From positions 496,001 to 560,000 of the forward strand of contig NZ_JAVIWS010000001.1 of assembly GCF_031323975.1 (NCBI RefSeq): a stretch of DNA of 64,000 bases. The letters are read 5' to 3'. A model generated the notes under the pieces. That model was not told where the DNA came from, did no database searches, and saw nothing but the letters and a program-made list of their open reading frames with translations. Shown here piece by piece: positions 47,669 through 58,223 of the stretch. Within the stretch, counting starts at the first letter, position 1; each line of letters opens with the position of its first letter. The DNA is from Escherichia ruysiae (GTDB taxonomy: Bacteria; Pseudomonadota; Gammaproteobacteria; Enterobacterales; Enterobacteriaceae). Both the position numbers and the translations under genes were made by a program.

Positions 47669-48727
47669 TTATTCGCTGGTCGTTTTGCCCTTTTGCAGCG
47701 TCTCCTTTACCTGACCGATAAGCTGGCGACGAAAATCCCCCAGGCGAGGTTTGTCATCGTCGATCCACGGCAGCGGACGGCAAAGTTCCATAGCTTTAAT
47801 TCCCAGTCGCGCGGTCAGGAGTCCGGCGCCAATCCCCTGGGCAGCACGCGTTGACAAACGAGCAGCGAGATCTTGTGACATCCAGTCCATCCCCACTTCA
47901 CGCACCAGCTCGCTAGCACCGGCAAAAGCGATATTCAGCAATACCAGTTTGAACAGGCGCAAACGGCTGTAATAACCCAGTTCAATGCCATAGAGCGTAG
48001 CAATACGATTAATCAACCGCAGATTACGCCAGGCAATAAACGCCATATCCACCAGTGCCAACGGGCTTACGGCAATCATCAGGGTAGATTCTGCCGCCGA
48101 ACGGCTGATTTCTCTGCGCGCCTGCGCATCCAGCACTGGCTGAACCAGATGTGCGTACAGACTGACGACTTCACGATCGTTCTGCGTTTCATGGATTGAG
48201 GCATACCAGCGTTGCAGCGCCGGATGCGACTGATCAATACCGGCCTGCTGCGCCAGTTTCTCGCAAAATGCGCGCCCTTTGCCAGTGCCGTGACTATGCA
48301 ACAAATCGCGCGCTTCATCGCGTTCGTGCGCACGCTGGCGCAAGCGCCATAAGCGTCGCCACTCTGTTACCACTGAGCCAACGCCAGCCCCGATAATCAA
48401 TGCCCCAGCGGCACAACCGCCCAGTGCTACCCAATCCTGAGTTTGCCAGGCATTCATCGTCCACTGCACGCCCTGGCCAACAACGCTCGCGCCAAACAGC
48501 GCCACCCCACCCATGACCATTTTACGCCACAGACTGCGTTTCGGACGCAGCGCCGCATCCATTACCGCTTCGACTTGCCCCTCTTCTTCCGGCACATCGT
48601 CGAGCGTTGCCGGGGCAAAATTTTGCGCCTGATTTTCATCAAAGGTCTGCTGCGCCTTAAATTTAGGGTTCTGATCGACTTCCAGCGGACCGTCGAAATC
48701 AATACGTGGTTTTAACGGTTCGGTCAT
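47669..48727 (-). CDS. ycjF: YcjF, DUF697 inner-membrane protein
   Basis: 352 residues. Two central hydrophobic segments (about 70-90, [18 protein letters not shown]; about 100-120, [20 protein letters not shown]) and a C-terminal DUF697/TIGR01620 domain. Function unknown. The K-12 protein ends one residue later. Its ATG overlaps the end of ycjX by 4 bases, so the two are translationally coupled and probably work together at the membrane. Confidence 0.92.
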   Translation of the reverse strand: MTEPLKPRIDFDGPLEVDQNPKFKAQQTFDENQAQNFAPATLDDVPEEEGQVEAVMDAALRPKRSLWRKMVMGGVALFGASVVGQGVQWTMNAWQTQDWVALGGCAAGALIIGAGVGSVVTEWRRLWRLRQRAHERDEARDLLHSHGTGKGRAFCEKLAQQAGIDQSHPALQRWYASIHETQNDREVVSLYAHLVQPVLDAQARREISRSAAESTLMIAVSPLALVDMAFIAWRNLRLINRIATLYGIELGYYSRLRLFKLVLLNIAFAGASELVREVGMDWMSQDLAARLSTRAAQGIGAGLLTARLGIKAMELCRPLPWIDDDKPRLGDFRRQLIGQVKETLQKGKTTSE

Positions 48728-50121
48728 CGCAATTTATCTCCTATTAAAAATTCCAGCGCGGCATCAAGGCGAATATGCGGCAGCGGTTTATCGACATCCA
48801 TCACCTGCGGGCGAAACGCTTCAAACTGGAAGCCTTGCTTATCCCAGAACGCCTGACCGGGCAAACGCGCAGGAACTTCACCAGGGTAAACGGTGAGCGG
48901 TGCGCCATCGCTCAGTCGATTACCGCGCAGAGCCGGGATTTTCTCGCCGTTGACGTCGATAATGCCGCTGGTGGTCGCCTGTACGGAGGCCAGCCCCAGA
49001 CAATCCATGCTGATCCCTTCAAACGCCGCATTTTGCCAGGCATCCTGAATCAGTTGTTGCAGTAATGAAACCATATTGGCGTGCTGATCGATGGTCACAT
49101 GATCCGCTTTCGTCGCGGCAAACAGCAATTTGTCGATAACTGGCGAGAACAAGCGGCGGAAAAGCGTACGTTGCCCGTAGTGGAAACTTTGCATCAACTG
49201 CGTCAGCGCCAGACGCATGTCATTAAATGCCTGCGGTCCACTGTTGAGCGGTTGCAGGCAATCCACCAGCACAATCTGGCGGTCAAAACGCAAAAAGTGG
49301 TTTTTATAGAACCCCTTCACCACTTTCTCGCAGTAATAATTAAACCGCTCGCGCAGCATTCCGGCGTTGGTATGCTTATCTGCTTGTGCCAGTTTCGATT
49401 CGCCCCAGGCATCGACATCCGGCCACGGGAAGAATTGCAGCGCGGGTGCGCCTGCCATATCCCCCGGTAGAACAAAGCGCCCAGGCTGAATAAAGTGCAG
49501 CCCCTGCTGTTTGCAGTGGTGGAGATAATCGGTCCACGCGGCGGCGATATCTGCAAGACGGTTTTCGTCGGCAGGCGCTAACGGATCAAGTCCTTCGCAC
49601 ATCATCCGCCATTTTGCCGACCACTCGCCGCGCTGACCATTAAGCAAGCCCGTCATCTGGCGTGACCAACTTAAATAGTCCTGCGCCAGCATTGGTAGAT
49701 CGAGTAGCCACTCGCCGGGATAATCCACAATCTCCAGATACAGCGTGGAGGTGTCTTTGAAGTGACGCAGTAGCGAATCATTCGATTTATAACGCAATGC
49801 CAGGCGGATTTCGCTGACGCCGCGCGTTGGCGTCGGCCAGGCGGGAGGGTCGCCGTACAGCTGCACTAACCCTTCGTCGTAAGTAAAACGCGGAATGCCA
49901 AAATCGCGCTGTGGAATACGCTTCACACCCAGCAGGCGCTCTTCACGCACCGCGCTTAACAGCGGCAAGCGTGCTCCTGCATGAATATTGAGCAACTGAT
50001 TGACCATCGCGGTGATAAACGCCGTTTTGCCACTACGGCTAAGTCCGGTTACCGCCAGTCGCAGGTGCCTGTCGACGCCACGATTCACCAGCGCGTTAAG
50101 TTCATTTTTGAGTCGCTTCAT
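48724..50121 (-). CDS. ycjX: YcjX, DUF463 P-loop protein
   Basis: 465 residues. Walker A-like [10 protein letters not shown] lies at about 25-34, with [15 protein letters not shown] as a probable Walker B/switch segment, so it is a predicted NTPase of the DUF463 family. In E. coli it is heat-shock (sigma-32) inducible; its job is unknown. Here pspE lies right upstream (about 120 bases); in K-12 the ycjM-W/ompG block sits between them. Confidence 0.93.
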   Translation of the reverse strand: MKRLKNELNALVNRGVDRHLRLAVTGLSRSGKTAFITAMVNQLLNIHAGARLPLLSAVREERLLGVKRIPQRDFGIPRFTYDEGLVQLYGDPPAWPTPTRGVSEIRLALRYKSNDSLLRHFKDTSTLYLEIVDYPGEWLLDLPMLAQDYLSWSRQMTGLLNGQRGEWSAKWRMMCEGLDPLAPADENRLADIAAAWTDYLHHCKQQGLHFIQPGRFVLPGDMAGAPALQFFPWPDVDAWGESKLAQADKHTNAGMLRERFNYYCEKVVKGFYKNHFLRFDRQIVLVDCLQPLNSGPQAFNDMRLALTQLMQSFHYGQRTLFRRLFSPVIDKLLFAATKADHVTIDQHANMVSLLQQLIQDAWQNAAFEGISMDCLGLASVQATTSGIIDVNGEKIPALRGNRLSDGAPLTVYPGEVPARLPGQAFWDKQGFQFEAFRPQVMDVDKPLPHIRLDAALEFLIGDKLR

Positions 50122-50239
50122 TGCTGTCCTGTGCCAGAAAGCTGTAGAAAGGATGAGATGCTGGAGATAATAATGTGGGTTAATTTTGATTTATCAAATG
50201 AATAAGCGGCGTTATTTACACCGCTCAATAAGTAATTTG

Positions 50240-50554
50240 TTAACCTTTGACCTTCGGCATCGCAATGTCTTTAAGACCACCGGCGTTCTCAACGTGGGTA
50301 TATCCCATTTCGTTGAGGATCTCTTTTGCCTGCCCGGACTGGCGTCCGGCGTTGCAATACACTTTCACGGTGTCGTTTTTATCCGGAACGGCGGTGGCAA
50401 TGCGCTCTTTCACTTCCTTCAGGGGAATATTGATGGCTCCCTGAACGTGTTCTTGCTGATACTGTTCTGGAACACGAACATCGATCCAGTGTTCAGCAGC
50501 AAAAACAGGCAGTGAAAACGCCAGCGTCAGCGCAAGTAAGCCTTTTTTAAACAT
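50240..50554 (-). CDS. pspE: PspE, periplasmic thiosulfate sulfurtransferase
   Basis: 104 residues. Signal peptide (about 1-19, ending LPVFA-AE) followed by a single rhodanese domain with active-site Cys in VYCNAGRQSG. It moves sulfane sulfur from thiosulfate to acceptors in the periplasm. It is the last gene of the psp operon and has its own promoter in K-12. It is not needed for the phage-shock response itself. Confidence 0.95.
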   Translation of the reverse strand: MFKKGLLALTLAFSLPVFAAEHWIDVRVPEQYQQEHVQGAINIPLKEVKERIATAVPDKNDTVKVYCNAGRQSGQAKEILNEMGYTHVENAGGLKDIAMPKVKG

Positions 50555-50628
50555 GTAAGCGTCCTTCTATGGATGAAAATTGCCATCCATTATACGCCTG
50601 AGATTTAACAATTTTTGCGAAACTCCCC

Positions 50629-50850
50629 TCACCTTTTATAACGCTGCGCCAGTTTATTGGCAGCCCGACTTAACAGCGGTTCCAGCGCCACAGCCAACAA
50701 CATTTTCAGTGGTCGGCGAGCAACAGATTTTATCGCCCAACCCGCCACACCCGCCGGGCCGTAGCGCAGAGCGGTGAGAAGAACCAGCTTGCCTGCTAAT
50801 TTGAAACCAGGCTTCACCTTTTGCCCAGCTTGTTGCCAGCGAGTATTCAT
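50629..50850 (-). CDS. pspD: PspD, peripheral phage-shock protein
   Basis: 73 residues, basic, with one hydrophobic segment near residues 20-45 ([20 protein letters not shown]). Inner-membrane associated and induced with the operon; its mechanism is unclear. The start at 50850 (MNTRW) gives the K-12 length, against an ATG four codons upstream. About 8 bases after pspC. Confidence 0.9.
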
Positions 50851-50858
50851 AACTTTCC

Positions 50859-51218
50859 TCACAATTGACGGAAACGGCTACGCAGCGTGAAGGTATCGGA
50901 AGTGACATAACGTTCCATCTCGCGTAAACGCGTTTCACTGGCAGCCAGTTCACGATCGACTTCATCCAGCAATTCGCTGCTGGAAGGTTGTTGTTCACCA
51001 TACGCCATGTTGTCCGGCATCGGGTCAAGAGCAAATGACAAAATGATGTAAGCAACCAGGGTAAATAGCGCCAGGCCGAAGAAAATCGACAGCACCACGA
51101 GGATACGCACCAGTTTTACCGGTACATCAAAATAATTAGCAATCCCCGCGCAGACGCCGCGCACCATGCCCTGCTGTGGAATACGCCATAATTTTTTATT
51201 GAGATTAATACCCGCCAT
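50859..51218 (-). CDS. pspC: PspC, inner-membrane stress sensor and secretin-tolerance factor
   Basis: 119 residues. N-terminal PspC domain ([22 protein letters not shown]), a central membrane helix (about 38-62, [23 protein letters not shown]) and a C-terminal periplasmic or cytoplasmic coiled segment. With PspB it captures PspA during membrane stress, freeing PspF. Its ATG overlaps the pspB stop. Confidence 0.94.
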
Positions 51219-51442
51219 TAGCGATCCCTCCAGTTCGGATGTTCTGCATCAAGAATGGATTCCAGCGCCTGAATGCGTTCGCGCATCCGTTTTGCTTCAT
51301 CAGCCAGTTGCACTAATCGCTGCTGTTCGCTTTGCGACAATTCACCGCGACTGGATCGGTTGCTGTAATGCAGCCATAACCAGATCGGTAAAACAAACAG
51401 CACAAAAATGGTTAACGGAATAGCCAGAAATAGCGCGCTCAT
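51218..51442 (-). CDS. pspB: PspB, inner-membrane partner of PspC
   Basis: 74 residues. One N-terminal helix (about 3-23, ALFLAIPLTIFVLFVLPIWLW) followed by a cytoplasmic leucine-rich coil (LADEAKRMRERIQALESIL). It works with PspC to transmit the stress signal to PspA. About 53 bases after pspA. Confidence 0.94.
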   Translation of the reverse strand: MSALFLAIPLTIFVLFVLPIWLWLHYSNRSSRGELSQSEQQRLVQLADEAKRMRERIQALESILDAEHPNWRDR

Positions 51443-51495
51443 AAGTACTCCTTAGACGATGAGCGGCGGCGCGTTCGGACGCCGCCTGGATGTTA

Positions 51496-52236
<741 letters not shown>

Positions 52237-52330
52237 TTATCTTTTTGATTTATAAAGATCTGATTGAAGAATCAACAGCAACATGCCAGGATGAATTAGC
52301 GAATTACACTAACAAGTGGCGAATTTCATC

Positions 52331-53308
52331 ATGGCAGAATACAAAGATAACTTACTCGGTGAGGCGAACAGCTTTCTTGAAGTGCTGGAACAGGTTTCGC
52401 ATCTCGCGCCGCTGGACAAACCGGTTTTGATTATTGGCGAGCGCGGCACCGGTAAAGAGCTGATCGCCAGCCGTTTGCATTATCTCTCCTCCCGCTGGCA
52501 AGGGCCGTTTATTTCCCTTAACTGCGCAGCGTTAAATGAAAATCTGCTGGATTCCGAACTGTTTGGTCACGAAGCCGGTGCGTTTACCGGAGCGCAAAAA
52601 CGCCATCCGGGACGATTTGAACGTGCCGACGGCGGTACGCTATTTCTTGATGAACTCGCTACAGCACCGATGATGGTGCAGGAAAAATTATTGCGTGTGA
52701 TTGAGTACGGTGAACTGGAGCGCGTTGGCGGCAGCCAGCCATTGCAGGTGAATGTGCGGTTGGTATGCGCGACGAATGCCGATCTTCCGGCGATGGTCAA
52801 TGAAGGTACTTTTCGCGCCGACCTGCTCGACCGCCTGGCTTTCGACGTGGTGCAACTGCCGCCACTACGCGAGCGTGAAAGCGACATTATGCTGATGGCG
52901 GAGCACTTCGCCATCCAGATGTGTCGGGAAATAAAACTGCCTCTGTTTCCTGGTTTTACGGAGCGTGCCAGAGAAACGTTGCTGAACTATCGCTGGCCAG
53001 GAAATATCCGTGAATTGAAAAACGTGGTGGAACGTTCGGTGTATCGCCACGGCACCAGCGATTATCCGCTTGATGAGATCATTATTGATCCCTTTAAACG
53101 GCGTCCACCTGAAGACACTATCGCCGTTTCAGAAACCACCTCGCTTCCGGCACTGCCGCTGGATTTACGTGAGTTTCAGATGCAGCAGGAAAAAGAGTTG
53201 CTGCAACTCAGTTTGCAACAGGGGAAATATAACCAGAAGCGCGCGGCTGAATTACTGGGGTTAACCTATCATCAATTCCGCGCATTGCTTAAAAAGCACC
53301 AGATTTAG
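52331..53308 (+). CDS. pspF: PspF, sigma-54 enhancer-binding activator
   Basis: 325 residues. AAA+ domain with Walker A GERGTGKEL (about 37-45), the sigma-54 contact loop GAFTGA (present: HEAGAFTGAQ), Walker B LFLDEL and an R-finger region. C-terminal Fis-type HTH (KRAAELLGLTYHQFRALLKK). It has no N-terminal receiver domain; PspA binding to the AAA+ replaces it. Divergent from pspA. Start at 52331 (MAEYKD) gives K-12 length. Confidence 0.97.
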   Translation: MAEYKDNLLGEANSFLEVLEQVSHLAPLDKPVLIIGERGTGKELIASRLHYLSSRWQGPFISLNCAALNENLLDSELFGHEAGAFTGAQKRHPGRFERADGGTLFLDELATAPMMVQEKLLRVIEYGELERVGGSQPLQVNVRLVCATNADLPAMVNEGTFRADLLDRLAFDVVQLPPLRERESDIMLMAEHFAIQMCREIKLPLFPGFTERARETLLNYRWPGNIRELKNVVERSVYRHGTSDYPLDEIIIDPFKRRPPEDTIAVSETTSLPALPLDLREFQMQQEKELLQLSLQQGKYNQKRAAELLGLTYHQFRALLKKHQI

Positions 53309-53324
53309 TGGAGTTGGGCAATGT

Positions 53325-53402
53325 GGCTTGCCGGATGAGGCGATCAAGCCTACAAAATCAATACGCCGTTTGTAGGCCTGATAAGCGCAGCGCATCAGGC
53401 AT
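53325..53402. repeat. BIME (REP pair) between pspF and puuE
   Basis: Two facing REP-like units: TTGCCGGATGAGGCGATCAA with GCCTAC (53329-53352) and GTAGGCCTGATAAGCGCAGC with GCATCAGGC (53371-53400). Convergent gene ends on either side, the typical BIME position. Confidence 0.8.
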
Positions 53403-53417
53403 TATTGCGTTGGGCTA

Positions 53418-54683
53418 TTAATCTCTCAGCGCATCCTGCAAAATTTTCATTGCCGCATCGAACTGCGCATCCGGGATGGTCAGCGGATACAGGAAACGAA
53501 TCACGTTGCCGTATGCGCCACAGGTCAACAGTAACAGCCCCTGCGCCAGCGCGCGTTGCTGAATTTTCTGCGCAATGGCGGCTGACGGCTCGCCCGTTTG
53601 CGGGTCGTTAAATTCTGCCGCAATCATCGACCCCAGACCGCGTACCGCAGCAATGGCCGGAATGCTTTCTTTGGCCTCAATCAGCGTTTGCGTCAGGCGC
53701 TGACCGAGTTGATTCGCACGGTCGCAAAGGGATTCTTTGTCGATAATGTTGAGCACTGCGTGCGCGGCGGCAACTGCCAGCGGGTTCCCGGCGTAGGTGC
53801 CGCCAAGCCCACCCGGTGCAGGCGCATCCATAATGTTGGCATTACCGACCACGCCCGAAAGCGGCATCCCGCCCGCGAGGCTTTTCGCCATCGTCATTAA
53901 ATCCGGCTTATCGGCGTAGTGATCCATGGCAAACAGTTTACCGGTACGCGCAAAACCGCTTTGCACTTCATCAGCAATCATCACAATACCGTGCTCGTCG
54001 CACAGACGGCGAATCGCAGAAACCAGCTCTTTTGGCGCCACGTTAAAACCGCCCTCGCCCTGTACCGGTTCGAAAATAATGGCGGCAACCTGCTTCGCTT
54101 CGATGTCTGATTTAAACAAACGCTCGATGGCGGCGAGAGAATCTTGCGTCGAAATGCCCTGTAAATCTGACGGATACGGCACGTGATAAACCGAACCGGG
54201 GAACGGGCCGAAGCCAATTTTGTACGGTGCGACTTTGCCGGTCAGCGCCATAGTCATATACGTGCGACCGTGGAAGCCGCCGCTAAACGCAATCACGCCA
54301 GGGCGTCCGGTATGGGCGCGGGCGATTTTCACCGCGTTTTCCACCGCTTCCGCACCGGTGGTGAAGAACGCGGTTTTGGCCTGCCCGCTCACCGGGGCAA
54401 GGGCGTTAATTTTCTCCGCCAGGGTGACATAGCTTTCGTATGGCACGATCTGGTACGCCGTATGGGTGAACTGCTGCAACTGCTGTTCCACTGCCGCGAC
54501 CAGTTCAGGGTGGCGATGCCCGGTGTTCAGCACCGCAATGCCTGCGGCAAAATCGATGTACTCGTTGCCCTCTACATCCTTCAGCGTGGCGTTTTCTGCC
54601 GACTGGGCGAAGAAGTTACACATCACGCCAACTCCGCGTGGGGTAGCAGAAAGACGACGCTGATGGAATTCATTGTTGCTCAT
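53418..54683 (-). CDS. puuE: PuuE, 4-aminobutyrate aminotransferase
   Basis: 421 residues, PLP-dependent class-III aminotransferase. It converts GABA plus 2-oxoglutarate to succinate semialdehyde plus glutamate, the last step of the putrescine utilisation pathway. The PLP lysine is in MTMAKSLAGG (about 267); GFHGRTYM and DEVQSGFARTG are family segments. Last gene of the puuDRCBE strand. Confidence 0.96.
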   Translation of the reverse strand: MSNNEFHQRRLSATPRGVGVMCNFFAQSAENATLKDVEGNEYIDFAAGIAVLNTGHRHPELVAAVEQQLQQFTHTAYQIVPYESYVTLAEKINALAPVSGQAKTAFFTTGAEAVENAVKIARAHTGRPGVIAFSGGFHGRTYMTMALTGKVAPYKIGFGPFPGSVYHVPYPSDLQGISTQDSLAAIERLFKSDIEAKQVAAIIFEPVQGEGGFNVAPKELVSAIRRLCDEHGIVMIADEVQSGFARTGKLFAMDHYADKPDLMTMAKSLAGGMPLSGVVGNANIMDAPAPGGLGGTYAGNPLAVAAAHAVLNIIDKESLCDRANQLGQRLTQTLIEAKESIPAIAAVRGLGSMIAAEFNDPQTGEPSAAIAQKIQQRALAQGLLLLTCGAYGNVIRFLYPLTIPDAQFDAAMKILQDALRD

Positions 54684-54720
54684 GTTTCACACCTTTTGAC
54701 TCTTCACGGTTAATCGGAAA

Positions 54721-56001
54721 TTAAACGCCCAGACGATCGCGCAGGCTGTAATAAGCCGCGCCCATCGCGGTAAATGGCACGCGCAGCGTGCGCCCGCCGG
54801 GGAACGGGTAATGCGGTAGATTGGCGAAGGCATCGAAACGTTCGGCGTCGCCGCGCAGCAGTTCGGCAATCAAACGTCCGGCGAGATGAGTACAGGTGAC
54901 GCCGTGGCCGCTGTAACCCTGCATGTAATAGATGTTGGTATCAAGGCGACCAAACTGCGGCATGCGCGACAGGGTCAGCAGGAAGTTGCCCGTCCAGCGG
55001 TAGTCGATTTTGACGCCCTTCAGTTGCGGGAAGGTTTTCAGCAGTTTCGGCACCACCAGGCGCTCAACGTCATCCGGGTCACGTGCGCCATACACCACGC
55101 CACCACCGTACAGCAGGCGGTTATCGGCAGTCAGGCGGTAGTAATCAAGAAGATAGTTACAGTCTTCCACACAGTAGTTTTTCGGGATCAGCGAACGGGC
55201 TAAATCTTCCGACAGCCGTTCGGTGGTGATCACCTGCGTGCCGCACGGCATGCTGCGTTTCGCTAGTTCCGGCTCTACTTTATCGCCCAGATACGCATTC
55301 CCGGCGACAATCACATACTTCGCCGTCACCTGGCCTTTGGCAGTGCGCACAACGGCTGGCGTGGTGTGCTGGATCTGCGTGACCGCAGAAAGTTCATACA
55401 CACGCCCGCCGTTCAGGCGGATGGCATCGGCTTCACCAATGGCGAGGTTCAGCGGGTGAATATGCCCACCGCTGTGATCCAGCAGCGCGCCGGTGTAGCG
55501 ATCGCTGGCTACTTCACGGCGAATGGCGTTGGCGTCCAGCAGCTCCAGCTGTTTATTGCCGTAGCGTTCCCAATTCTCTTTCTGCTCTTCGAGCGTCGCG
55601 AGCTGTTTATCATTCATCGCCACAAACAGGCCGCCGGGGCGGTAGTCGCAGTCAATCTGATAACGTTTGATACGTTCGCGGATGATCTCGCCACCCTCAA
55701 ACATCATGCTGCCGAGCATACGGGCGGTGTCCATGCCGTAGCTTTTTTCGATCACGTCGATGTCGCGGCTGTAGGAGTTCACAAGCTGCCCGCCATTGCG
55801 TCCGCTTGCGCCGAAGCCGATGCGTGAGGCTTCAAGAACCACCACGTCAAAGCCCGCTTCTGCCAGATGCAGCGCGGAGGAAAGCCCGGTATAGCCGCCG
55901 CCAACCACGCAAACGTCGCAGGAAATCGACTCATTCAGCGTGTCGAAAGGCGCATATTTATTCGCACTGGCGGCGTAGTAACTACTGGTATGTTCGGTCA
56001 T
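54721..56001 (-). CDS. puuB: PuuB, gamma-glutamylputrescine oxidase
   Basis: 426 residues, FAD-dependent amine oxidase of the DAO family. N-terminal dinucleotide-binding GGGYTGLSSA (about 34-43). It oxidises gamma-glutamylputrescine to gamma-glutamyl-gamma-aminobutyraldehyde plus ammonia and peroxide. It follows puuC with a 1-base gap. Confidence 0.96.
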   Translation of the reverse strand: MTEHTSSYYAASANKYAPFDTLNESISCDVCVVGGGYTGLSSALHLAEAGFDVVVLEASRIGFGASGRNGGQLVNSYSRDIDVIEKSYGMDTARMLGSMMFEGGEIIRERIKRYQIDCDYRPGGLFVAMNDKQLATLEEQKENWERYGNKQLELLDANAIRREVASDRYTGALLDHSGGHIHPLNLAIGEADAIRLNGGRVYELSAVTQIQHTTPAVVRTAKGQVTAKYVIVAGNAYLGDKVEPELAKRSMPCGTQVITTERLSEDLARSLIPKNYCVEDCNYLLDYYRLTADNRLLYGGGVVYGARDPDDVERLVVPKLLKTFPQLKGVKIDYRWTGNFLLTLSRMPQFGRLDTNIYYMQGYSGHGVTCTHLAGRLIAELLRGDAERFDAFANLPHYPFPGGRTLRVPFTAMGAAYYSLRDRLGV

Positions 56002-56002
56002 T

Positions 56003-57490
56003 TCAGGCCTCCAGGCTTATCCAGATGGTTTTCAGTTCAGTGAATTTTTCAAGGGCGTGCAGGGATTTGTCGCGACCGTTGCCGCTCTGCTTATAACCGC
56101 CAAACGGTACGGTCATATCGCCATCGTTGTAGTTGTTGACGAAGACGGAACCAGCTTTCAGGCGACGGCTCATGCGGTGCGCGCGGGAGAGATCGCGCGT
56201 CCATACCGCCGCACCGAGCCCGTACTGGCTGTCGTTGGCAAGCTGTAGCGCCTGGTCTTCTGATGTGAAACGCGTGACCACCAGCACCGGGCCGAAAATC
56301 TCTTCGCGACTTAGAGACGCATTGGGCTCTACGTCGACAAAGATGGTCGGGCCGATGGCCGCAGTCAGTTCAGCGTTACGACCATCCAGCAGCAGTTGCC
56401 CTTTGCTTTCGCCTTCACGAATAAAGGTGTGTACCGAGTCGGCATGAGCGCAGTCGATTAAGGTGCCCATCGTGGTTGCAGGATCAAGTGGATGCCCCGG
56501 CTGCCAGTTTTGCGCCTGCTGTTTTAACAGGGCTAAAAACTCATCGGCGATGCTCTCTTCCAGCAATAAACGGGTTCCGGCGATGCACACCTGCCCCTGG
56601 TTGTAGAAGATGCCTGCGGCGGTCGCGCTTGCCGCCTGTTGCAAATCCGGGCAGTCAGCAAAAACGATGTTGGCGCTTTTACCACCTGCTTCCAGCCAGA
56701 CGCGTTTCATGTTGCTGTCGCCTGCGTCTTTCAGCAGTTGTTTACCGGTACGCGTGGAGCCGGTAAAGGCGATGGCATCGATATCGTTATGACGAGAAAG
56801 CGCCTGCCCCGCCTCATGACCAAAACCAGTTACTACGTTCAGCACGCCATCCGGCAGACCTGCTTCTTTCGCCAGCCCCGCAAGGCGAATCGCACTGAGC
56901 GGTGATTTTTCAGACGGCTTCAGGACAACGCTGTTACCTGCCGCCAGCGCCGGGCCGAGTTTCCAGCAGGTCAGCAACAGCGGGAAGTTCCACGGGACGA
57001 TGGCGGCAATTACGCCGACCGGTTCGCGCACAATCATCGCCAGCTCATGGCTACTGGTGGTCGCCACTTCGCCGTAAACTTTATCGATAGCTTCGCCGTA
57101 CCAGCGAATGGCGCGCGCCGCGCCGGGAATATCATCACGCAGGCTGTGACGAATCGGTTTACCGGTGTCGAGGGTTTCCAGCAGCGCCAGTTCTTCCGCG
57201 TGGGCTTCCATTAAATCGGCGAGTTTATTCAGTACCACTTTGCGTTTAGCCGGAGAAGAGAGCGACCAGTCGCCGCGTTCAAATACGCTGCGTGCCGCAC
57301 TCACTGCGCGGTCGATATCGGCGCTTTTACCGCGCGCAATATTCGCTAGCGGCGCCTGGGTGACCGGATCAACGGTTTCGAAGGTTTCGTTTTCCGCCGC
57401 AGCGGTATATTCACCGTTAATAAATAAGCGGGTTTCAATGGCGAGACTTAACGCTTTATCCTGCCAGTAAGCCAGATGATGAAAATTCAT
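56003..57490 (-). CDS. puuC: PuuC, gamma-Glu-aminobutyraldehyde dehydrogenase
   Basis: 495 residues, NAD(P)-dependent aldehyde dehydrogenase. The catalytic Cys is in GQVCIAGTR (about 302) and the general-base Glu in WLEAGGKS (about 268); the NAD segment is VAITFTGSTRTGK-like. It oxidises the product of PuuB to gamma-glutamyl-GABA. Start at 57490 (MNFHHL) gives the K-12 length; the frame upstream to 57586 lacks a good site. About 150 bases after puuR. Confidence 0.96.
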   Translation of the reverse strand: MNFHHLAYWQDKALSLAIETRLFINGEYTAAAENETFETVDPVTQAPLANIARGKSADIDRAVSAARSVFERGDWSLSSPAKRKVVLNKLADLMEAHAEELALLETLDTGKPIRHSLRDDIPGAARAIRWYGEAIDKVYGEVATTSSHELAMIVREPVGVIAAIVPWNFPLLLTCWKLGPALAAGNSVVLKPSEKSPLSAIRLAGLAKEAGLPDGVLNVVTGFGHEAGQALSRHNDIDAIAFTGSTRTGKQLLKDAGDSNMKRVWLEAGGKSANIVFADCPDLQQAASATAAGIFYNQGQVCIAGTRLLLEESIADEFLALLKQQAQNWQPGHPLDPATTMGTLIDCAHADSVHTFIREGESKGQLLLDGRNAELTAAIGPTIFVDVEPNASLSREEIFGPVLVVTRFTSEDQALQLANDSQYGLGAAVWTRDLSRAHRMSRRLKAGSVFVNNYNDGDMTVPFGGYKQSGNGRDKSLHALEKFTELKTIWISLEA

Positions 57491-57639
57491 TATGACTCCT
57501 GTTTCACGTCTATCAGATATATGCAGTTTGTGAACGTCAGGGCGCAGAGATCCCCGGGCCGTATGCCCGTTTATTTCTGGCGACATTCTTTATAGATTGC
57601 CGGGCGCATTGCGCTTACCCGGCTTACAGAGCTAAAAGA

Positions 57640-58197
57640 TTAAAACGTGGTGGGTGTATGGGCGCTGATAATTCGGCAAATGCCTGCCGACGTATTGCTG
57701 AAACTGTGCGGGATGCCGGTATTAATGGCATAACTTTGCCCCGCGACGAGGTGATAATCCTGTCCATTAATGGTCAGAACAATTTCACCTTCCAGTACAG
57801 TGCCTATTTCCTCACCCTGATGCTTAATTCTTTCCCCAGTGGTTGTGCCCGGCTGGTACGTTTCAAAGATCATCGCCAACGTGCGATTCGGGTTACCGTT
57901 ATGAACCAGCTTCATTGACACACCCTGACTACCCATTTCAATTAAGTCGTCCTGATTAATGACGACCTGCGGCTCATCAGGTTTTTCCGGCTCGGAAAAG
58001 AATTCCGAGAGTGACAGTCCATACACCTTCAGCAGCTTTTGCAGCGTACTGATGGCAGGGCTGACTTTATCCTGTTCTATCGTACTGATAGCACTGTGAG
58101 TCAGCCCGGAGAGTTCGGCGGCACGACGTTGTGAAAGCCCCTGCTGCTGGCGGATTTCCGACAAGCGTTTTCCTGGCGCCAGTCCCTCATCACTCAT
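57640..58197 (-). CDS. puuR: PuuR, putrescine-responsive repressor
   Basis: 185 residues. N-terminal XRE-type HTH (about 8-60, SQRRAAELSGLTHSAISTIE) and C-terminal cupin (about 105-180, HQGEEIGTVLEGE). It represses puuA and puuD operons and is relieved by putrescine. Second gene of the puuDRCBE unit. The operators it reads are visible in the puuA-puuD gap. Confidence 0.95.
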   Translation of the reverse strand: MSDEGLAPGKRLSEIRQQQGLSQRRAAELSGLTHSAISTIEQDKVSPAISTLQKLLKVYGLSLSEFFSEPEKPDEPQVVINQDDLIEMGSQGVSMKLVHNGNPNRTLAMIFETYQPGTTTGERIKHQGEEIGTVLEGEIVLTINGQDYHLVAGQSYAINTGIPHSFSNTSAGICRIISAHTPTTF

Positions 58198-58223
58198 ATT
58201 TGCATTTCCTTAAACTGTAGTGG

